Shown one piece after another: positions 54,113 through 59,348 of a stretch of DNA of 59,348 nucleotides. Source of the DNA: Blastocatellia bacterium (GTDB lineage Bacteria > Acidobacteriota > Blastocatellia > HR10). Each line of letters opens with the position of its first letter. Positions within the stretch are counted from its first letter, which is position 1. A model generated the notes under the pieces. It had not been told where the DNA came from. It searched no databases and was given only the letters and a program-made list of their open reading frames with translations. Location of the stretch: assembly GCA_035573895.1 (NCBI GenBank), contig DATLZR010000094.1:1-59348 (forward strand), read 5' to 3'. Position numbers and translations under genes: made by a program.

Positions 54113-57100
54113 ATGGTGTGCCTTAGAAATCTCTGCCATTGGGTGGTCCGGATATTCAAAGAAAAAAATGATGAGCAAATTCATGCGCTTGGGGCTGTTG
54201 ATGGGGATCATCTTAGCCACCCTTTGGACAGGTGGTCCCGGCTTCGAGCCACGATCCTTTTCTCAGTTACTGGGTCCGGCCTCGCGATCCTTCTCTGCGG
54301 TCTCGCCACCACATTGTGGCTCGCATCAGGGAACGGATCGCAACGCGATCCCTGTCAGGATTGGAATCCGAGATTTCAGCCGTCGAGTGCGCCCGTCGGA
54401 CAGCCGGAGGTTCAGCTTTCCGTTTCGGTCACCCGCCCGCCGACCCTCCCGCCGGAGTCCTTTCTCGGCGTGGAGTTACAGCAAGCGCCGGAATTCCCCA
54501 GCAATTCTGGAATCATCGTCCTTGGGTGGTCTGGACTCATGGTCCGCATCAGCACATCAGGAGCCCGTCCCGGTAATTACAATGTTCGTGTGATTGTGAG
54601 TCTCAGACTCTCTACCGGCGTGTTCCCTCTCGATTGCCCCGTTCCGTTCACGGTAGGAGGGCAACCACCCGTGGATAATGGCGTGCTGCGGTTCACCAAT
54701 TTCATTGATCCGGTTCAAAAACCTCCCTGTGGCTGCACCGACGGATCGCGCATGAGTTTCACTGCAGGCGAATGCGCCAAATGCGCGACCATTGGCTCAT
54801 ATCCAGGAATTGATCAAGATACTGGCGGCAAAACCGTCTATCTGCATAACGGGGAGTTCGTCCTCCACGAAGTGGACCTGGAGATTCCTGGACGCGGCTT
54901 CAACTGGAAGCACGCCCGATCCTATCGCAGCGGCATCCTCTTCAACGGGCCACAGGGGCAGAGCTGGGAGTTCAACTACAATCGGCGGCTGGTCGTGATG
55001 CTCGGCGGAGAGGTCGTGAGGATGGACGGCTTCGCCCGCGCCGACCTGTATGCGCGAAATCCCGACGGGAGCTATGCGGCCCCTCGGGGATTTTATATCT
55101 CCTTGATCAGAAATCCCGATGGCAGCTTCATGGAGCGGGAGCCCAATGGGACGAAGATCTTCTACAGTCAGGCTGATCGCCAGGGCATCGCCCGGATGAC
55201 ACAGGTGGTGGATCGCAACGGCAACACCATGCGGTTCATCTACAACGAGCAGAACCAACTCATCCGAGTCATTGATACCCTGGGGAGGCCGATTGAGTAT
55301 CGTTACAACGACCAGGGGCGGCTCAGCGAAGTGCAGGATTTCATGGGTCGCTCGATTCGGTTTGAGTATGATGGCAACGGCGATCTGGTGGCGGTGACTT
55401 CGCCTGCCGTCACCGGCACGCCCACCCGAAACGACTTCCCGCAAGGCAAGACGACCCGCTACACCTACTCGTCGGGATTTGCCGATGAACGGCTCAATCA
55501 CAACCTGCTTACGATCACCGCACCCAACGAGGTGGCTTCTGGGGGTGAGCCTCGAATTCGGATCGAATATGACACCACCCCCGCGTCGCTCACGGTGGAT
55601 CGGGTGCTGCGCCAAACCCTCGGAGGCACCAATCGGCCCGCTCAATTCGTCGGCGGAGGAATTCAATTTCGCTCTGATATGCGCATGCCCGCCGGAGGCA
55701 CGATCCGCTATGAGTATCGCTTCTTGGGCATGGTGCCGCCAGGCGATTTCACCTCGCCGGTCAGCCAGACCACCGTCACTGACCGCAACGGCAACCGAAC
55801 CGAGTATCAATTCAATCAACTGGGCAACATCGTGCGCATCCGGGAATTCACCAACCGTGACGTCAGACCAAGCGATCCCGATTTCTTCGAGACGCGCTAT
55901 GAGTATAACCGGGATGGAGAGTTGCTTCGCCAGATCCATCCCGAAGGGAACAGCGTGGAATACGTCTATGATGATCGGAATGCGGATCGCTTCCAGCAAG
56001 GCAACCTGCTGAGGGAAGTCCGACGGCCCGATAGCAAGCGTGGTGGAGACCAGGAGTTCATCGCGCGGGCGATGACCTACGAGCCGATCTACAACCAGGT
56101 GCGGACCGTGACTGAAGCCCGTGGGAATGATCCAACTTATGTCCCACAGAATGGCGGAGCCAACAGCCCTGAGCGATACACCACTGTTTACATCTTCGAT
56201 TATCAGGAAGGGACGAACTTCGCCGCGCTCGCTCGCGAACTCGGAGTAAGCGAGAGTGAGGTGCGGCGACGGTTGCAGGATATTCCCATGGGGCTGGGGG
56301 ATGTGAACGGTGATGGGCGGACGGATCAGATTGCGGGCAACGTGGTGAAGGTGATTCGTCCGACAGCTAATCTGCTGCCTGATTCCAACATGGCGCGGAT
56401 CGAGCGGGACACGCAACAATCCATCGAGGAGACCTACACATATAACCGCTTTGGGCAGTTGATCCGCCAGCGCGATCCCGAAGGCAACGTCACGGTTTAC
56501 AACTATTACCCCGAGAACGATCCCGATGGCGATGGCAAGGATCTGACGCCAGGCGTGAGCAGCGAGCCGTTTGGGTATTTGAAGGAGGAGATGCGCGACG
56601 CCGTGAGTTCGCCGGAGCGGAATTCGGGCACTAACCCCAAGCCGTCTGAAATTCAGCGGCAGTATTTTTATGATCGTGTGGGGAACGTGATCGGCGAGCT
56701 GGATGGTCGCGGAATCTTGACGCGGTATGTAGTCAATCAACTGAACCAGGTCGTTCAAATCATCCGCGCCGCTGATGTTTCGGAGGCGCGGCGCAATGCG
56801 GAAGAGCCGAACTGGGCTGGCTGTGGCGATGCCACACTCGTTGAGTGCAGTCGGAGAATGGTGGCGTTCGGCTATCGCACGAACATATTCTACGACTTTA
56901 ACAACAATGTCATTCGCCGCGAGATCGAAAATCGGGATTCCAACAACGAATCGCTCGCCGGGCAGTTCGTCGAGTACACGATGGCTTACGACATCTTGGA
57001 TAACGAGATCGAGAGGATGGAGGAAGTGAGCGAGAACCCGCGCGAGATTCTGGTCACCCGCTATCGGTACGACCGGAACGAAAATCGCGTGCTGGAGATC

Positions 57101-59348
57101 AGCCCCGTCGCCGTAGCCGGCGACCAACCAAGCAACGTGGTCTCGTACGTCTACGATGAGCGGGATTTGCTGTTCACGTCAACGAGAGGTGGGGTGACGA
57201 ATCAGTTCCGAAGTTTGGAGGCGCACGCCGACATCCCGGAGCGGAACCGCATACCGAATAGCCCTGACATCTCCACCTTTACCCGCGCCTATGATCTGAA
57301 CCGCAACTTGATTCAGCTCATTGACGGCGCTGATAACAATGGCGACGGTCAGCCAGAAGTGACGACGTACCTCTATGATGGCTTCGACCGGCAGGTGAGC
57401 GTCATCGACGCCGTGGGCAACCAGAGCTTCACGCAATATGATCCCGCTGGCAACGTCGTGCGCGTGTCCAACTTCGGGCCGGTGGGCGGCAAGAGCCCGA
57501 CGAGCAATGCCGCCGCCACGTTCGCCCAGCCGCTGACATTGCAAAGTTTCCGCCAGCCGCTCCTCAGTCAGGTCGAGTACAAGTACGATGAGCTGAGCCG
57601 GATGTTCGAGCGCAACGACCGGCTGTTTGTCTACAGCGGAGTGACCTATGTGCGGGCACCGGTGCTCCAAGATGGGCCGCTTGGCCAAAGCAACGATGGT
57701 TGGGTGACGACTCGGTACGAATACGACCGCAAGAGCCGCCGCACCTTCCTGATCGAGGATGACCTGAGCACTTTCCGGACGCTCTATGATGGCGTGGACC
57801 GCGTGATCCGCGAGATCGATCCAGAAGGAAACGAAGTGCGCTATACCTACGACGACGACAACAACAGGACGAAGATCGTCGAGATTGAGATCACCCAGCG
57901 AGACGATGTCGCCGCGGGCAAAGTGCCCGACTTACGCGAAACCTTCACCACGCTCAACGTTTACGACTCGCTCAATCGCCTGATCCGCACGACGGACAAC
58001 ATCGGGCAAACGACGCGCTACCACTACGATAGCCGGGATAACCTCATCTTCACCGCCGACGCTCAGCACTCCAAAGAGGACGCTGATTTGATCGCTGACC
58101 CGTTGGGGCTCTTCCCGGCGGTCGGTCAAGATTCGCGGGGAGTGACACGTATCAATAAGCCTGGCAACACGATGGAGTACTTCTACGACGGCATCAACCG
58201 CAAGATCGCCGAAGTGCGCCACCTGCGTGTGGACGGTCAAGGGAAGAACCCGATTGACACCAGCAACCCGGCCAATCCCGACGGGCTGATCGTGATTGAT
58301 TACGATTGGGACTTGAACAGTCGCCTGGTCGCTATGGCCGACGATGGCAGCCTGCCCGGCGACCAGAACACTTCAATCGGCGTCATTGAGCGGGTCAACC
58401 CTAAGGGCAATGTCACCCGCTATGTCTACGATGACCTCAATCGTCTCAAGCAAGAGATCTTCGACGATGGCACGATCAACGACTACACCTACGATGCCGA
58501 CGATAATCTCGTGCGCATGATTGACGAAAACGGCTCACTCATTCGCAACACGTACGACGGGATCAACCGCCTTGTGCGCAAGGACATTGAGCGGGCGACT
58601 TCCGCCACGCCGCATCCGGCGGGCGGCTTTAAAGACCCGAACGTCACCTGGCAGGTCATTGGCACGACGCTGCAAGAGTTCGAGTACGACGGGCTCTCGC
58701 GCATAACCCGCTCGTTCGACAATAACGAGCCTGACGACGTCGATGACGACGCCACCGTCACTTACGTTTATGACTCCCTGAGCCGCCTGCTCGAAGAAGT
58801 GCAAAATGGCCACGCAGTTTCTTCTCGCTGGTCCGGCGACAACAACCGCATCGGCCTCGTCTACCCCAACGGCCGCGAACTGAAAATCACCTTTGACAAG
58901 CTTGACCGCATCGACCGCATCAGCGACCACGGACTACGGACCAGGGGCAACGGACCAGTTGTAGATTACGATTACATCGGCTCTGGGCGAGTGCTCGAGC
59001 GCACTTATGCGAACGGGGTGCGGCTGACGTATCTGGATGATGCGCGCCAGGAACAGATTGGCTACGATGGGCTCAAGCGGATGGTGCTCCACCGGCATCT
59101 GCGGCAGGATAATAGCCTGGTGGCCAGCTTCGCCTACAGTTACGACCGGGCCAACAACAAGCTCTTCGAGATTAGGCAACACGACAACAACCTCCGCGAG
59201 GACTACACCTATGACTCCATCTATCGCCTGGTGCGCTTCGCCCGCCAGCGGGAGCCGGAGGACACCTGGCAGCTCGACGGCGCGAACAACTGGGCCAGTC
59301 GCCGGGGCGTGGCCAACCAGGTCAATAACATGAACGAGTACGCCTCCT
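54113..59348 (+). CDS. YD-repeat (RHS family) protein, 3' end outside window
   Basis: The frame opens at ATG 54113 (GGAG upstream, TGA just before it) and stays open to the window end, 1745 codons. Residues about 43-72 are a transmembrane or signal-anchor helix (RATILFSVTGSGLAILLCGL). A Pro/Ser-rich region and a small Cys-rich patch (CGCTDGSR, CAKCAT) follow to about residue 230. The rest is YD repeats, of the form Y.YD..GRL......G....Y.YD: for example YRYNDQGRLSEVQDFMGRSI, TYDDDNNRTKIVEI and VYDDLNRLKQEIFDDG. DVNGDGRTDQ and DNNGDGQPEV look like Asp-rich calcium loops. RHS proteins form a hollow shell around a toxin or adhesin at their C-terminus, which is not visible here. No VgrG or secretion gene is near. 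Confidence 0.9.
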   Translation, partial: MVCLRNLCHWVVRIFKEKNDEQIHALGAVDGDHLSHPLDRWSRLRATILFSVTGSGLAILLCGLATTLWLASGNGSQRDPCQDWNPRFQPSSAPVGQPEVQLSVSVTRPPTLPPESFLGVELQQAPEFPSNSGIIVLGWSGLMVRISTSGARPGNYNVRVIVSLRLSTGVFPLDCPVPFTVGGQPPVDNGVLRFTNFIDPVQKPPCGCTDGSRMSFTAGECAKCATIGSYPGIDQDTGGKTVYLHNGEFVLHEVDLEIPGRGFNWKHARSYRSGILFNGPQGQSWEFNYNRRLVVMLGGEVVRMDGFARADLYARNPDGSYAAPRGFYISLIRNPDGSFMEREPNGTKIFYSQADRQGIARMTQVVDRNGNTMRFIYNEQNQLIRVIDTLGRPIEYRYNDQGRLSEVQDFMGRSIRFEYDGNGDLVAVTSPAVTGTPTRNDFPQGKTTRYTYSSGFADERLNHNLLTITAPNEVASGGEPRIRIEYDTTPASLTVDRVLRQTLGGTNRPAQFVGGGIQFRSDMRMPAGGTIRYEYRFLGMVPPGDFTSPVSQTTVTDRNGNRTEYQFNQLGNIVRIREFTNRDVRPSDPDFFETRYEYNRDGELLRQIHPEGNSVEYVYDDRNADRFQQGNLLREVRRPDSKRGGDQEFIARAMTYEPIYNQVRTVTEARGNDPTYVPQNGGANSPERYTTVYIFDYQEGTNFAALARELGVSESEVRRRLQDIPMGLGDVNGDGRTDQIAGNVVKVIRPTANLLPDSNMARIERDTQQSIEETYTYNRFGQLIRQRDPEGNVTVYNYYPENDPDGDGKDLTPGVSSEPFGYLKEEMRDAVSSPERNSGTNPKPSEIQRQYFYDRVGNVIGELDGRGILTRYVVNQLNQVVQIIRAADVSEARRNAEEPNWAGCGDATLVECSRRMVAFGYRTNIFYDFNNNVIRREIENRDSNNESLAGQFVEYTMAYDILDNEIERMEEVSENPREILVTRYRYDRNENRVLEISPVAVAGDQPSNVVSYVYDERDLLFTSTRGGVTNQFRSLEAHADIPERNRIPNSPDISTFTRAYDLNRNLIQLIDGADNNGDGQPEVTTYLYDGFDRQVSVIDAVGNQSFTQYDPAGNVVRVSNFGPVGGKSPTSNAAATFAQPLTLQSFRQPLLSQVEYKYDELSRMFERNDRLFVYSGVTYVRAPVLQDGPLGQSNDGWVTTRYEYDRKSRRTFLIEDDLSTFRTLYDGVDRVIREIDPEGNEVRYTYDDDNNRTKIVEIEITQRDDVAAGKVPDLRETFTTLNVYDSLNRLIRTTDNIGQTTRYHYDSRDNLIFTADAQHSKEDADLIADPLGLFPAVGQDSRGVTRINKPGNTMEYFYDGINRKIAEVRHLRVDGQGKNPIDTSNPANPDGLIVIDYDWDLNSRLVAMADDGSLPGDQNTSIGVIERVNPKGNVTRYVYDDLNRLKQEIFDDGTINDYTYDADDNLVRMIDENGSLIRNTYDGINRLVRKDIERATSATPHPAGGFKDPNVTWQVIGTTLQEFEYDGLSRITRSFDNNEPDDVDDDATVTYVYDSLSRLLEEVQNGHAVSSRWSGDNNRIGLVYPNGRELKITFDKLDRIDRISDHGLRTRGNGPVVDYDYIGSGRVLERTYANGVRLTYLDDARQEQIGYDGLKRMVLHRHLRQDNSLVASFAYSYDRANNKLFEIRQHDNNLREDYTYDSIYRLVRFARQREPEDTWQLDGANNWASRRGVANQVNNMNEYAS

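Noticed and set aside
54797-57127. 776-codon open frame on the minus strand
   Set aside because: It is antisense to the YD-repeat gene, whose frame shows clear repeats; the minus frame is an effect of codon bias and has no motif.
1-59348. CRISPR arrays, rRNA genes, intact insertion sequences, prophage or integrase genes
   Set aside because: None seen: no regularly spaced repeats of 25-40 bp beyond pairs, no rRNA-like sequence, and no DDE transposase or tyrosine integrase motifs.

Overview
The window is about 58% GC and comes from a Gram-negative bacterium. It encodes LpxC, an LpxL-like acyltransferase, a TonB-dependent receptor and an ExbB/ExbD/ExbD motor. The mix of a carboxypeptidase-regulatory TonB receptor, secreted Ntn-hydrolases, an M28 lipoprotein peptidase, a TPR protein, a hybrid histidine kinase, bacterial microcompartment (BMC) genes and a YD-repeat giant fits Acidobacteriota (Blastocatellia-like), possibly thermophilic. 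That placement is inferred from gene content, not from a marker gene.

Layout. 1-5840: the end of a gamma-glutamyltranspeptidase, a penicillin-acylase-family hydrolase, and a cobalamin riboswitch controlling a TonB-dependent receptor. 6063-8182 (minus): a TPR protein and a small exported protein. 8323-16941: a BMC shell hexamer gene and a CoA-acylating aldehyde dehydrogenase with a probable encapsulation peptide, then threonine dehydratase, an SDR, an ABC1/UbiB kinase (minus), threonine dehydrogenase and 2-amino-3-ketobutyrate CoA ligase. 17315-33433 (minus): a 16-kb defence island with a Res-type helicase-nuclease, a GGCT-like protein, a DCD-AAA ATPase, a DUF499 ATPase, a DUF1156 methylase, an AlbA/Schlafen-type protein and a SNF2-DUF3883 helicase. 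33983-43449: STAS protein, ExbD, ExbD, ExbB, YjbQ, SerC, a BMC pentamer (EutN/CcmL), LpxC, a hybrid histidine kinase and a BON protein. 43646-51870: tRNA-Arg, M28 peptidase, LpxL-like acyltransferase, CDF transporter, beta-propeller protein with a Cys-rich peptide gene, RuvA and tRNA-Leu. 51871-54112: gene-poor, decayed DNA. 54113-end: the first 1745 codons of a YD/RHS-repeat protein.

Most notable points. (1) The N- and C-terminal remnants of one type of Mod methyltransferase bracket the SNF2/AlbA/DUF1156/DUF499 block, while the Mod-partner-like Res gene lies downstream. This suggests one defence cassette inserted into another system's methyltransferase gene. Several island genes carry single-base lesions: an amber codon in the DUF1156 gene and frameshifts in Res and in the Mod C-terminal remnant. 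(2) A BMC is encoded in scattered pieces: hexamer and cargo enzyme at 8-10 kb, vertex pentamer at 39 kb, with a threonine-catabolism set next to the cargo gene. (3) A secreted 10-Cys small protein, interrupted in frame by TAG, sits upstream of a secreted propeller protein. (4) Nested TTATTGAC palindromes lie before the DUF1156 gene.

Limits: all family calls are from reading motifs. No database search was run, and indels or stops seen once could be sequencing errors.
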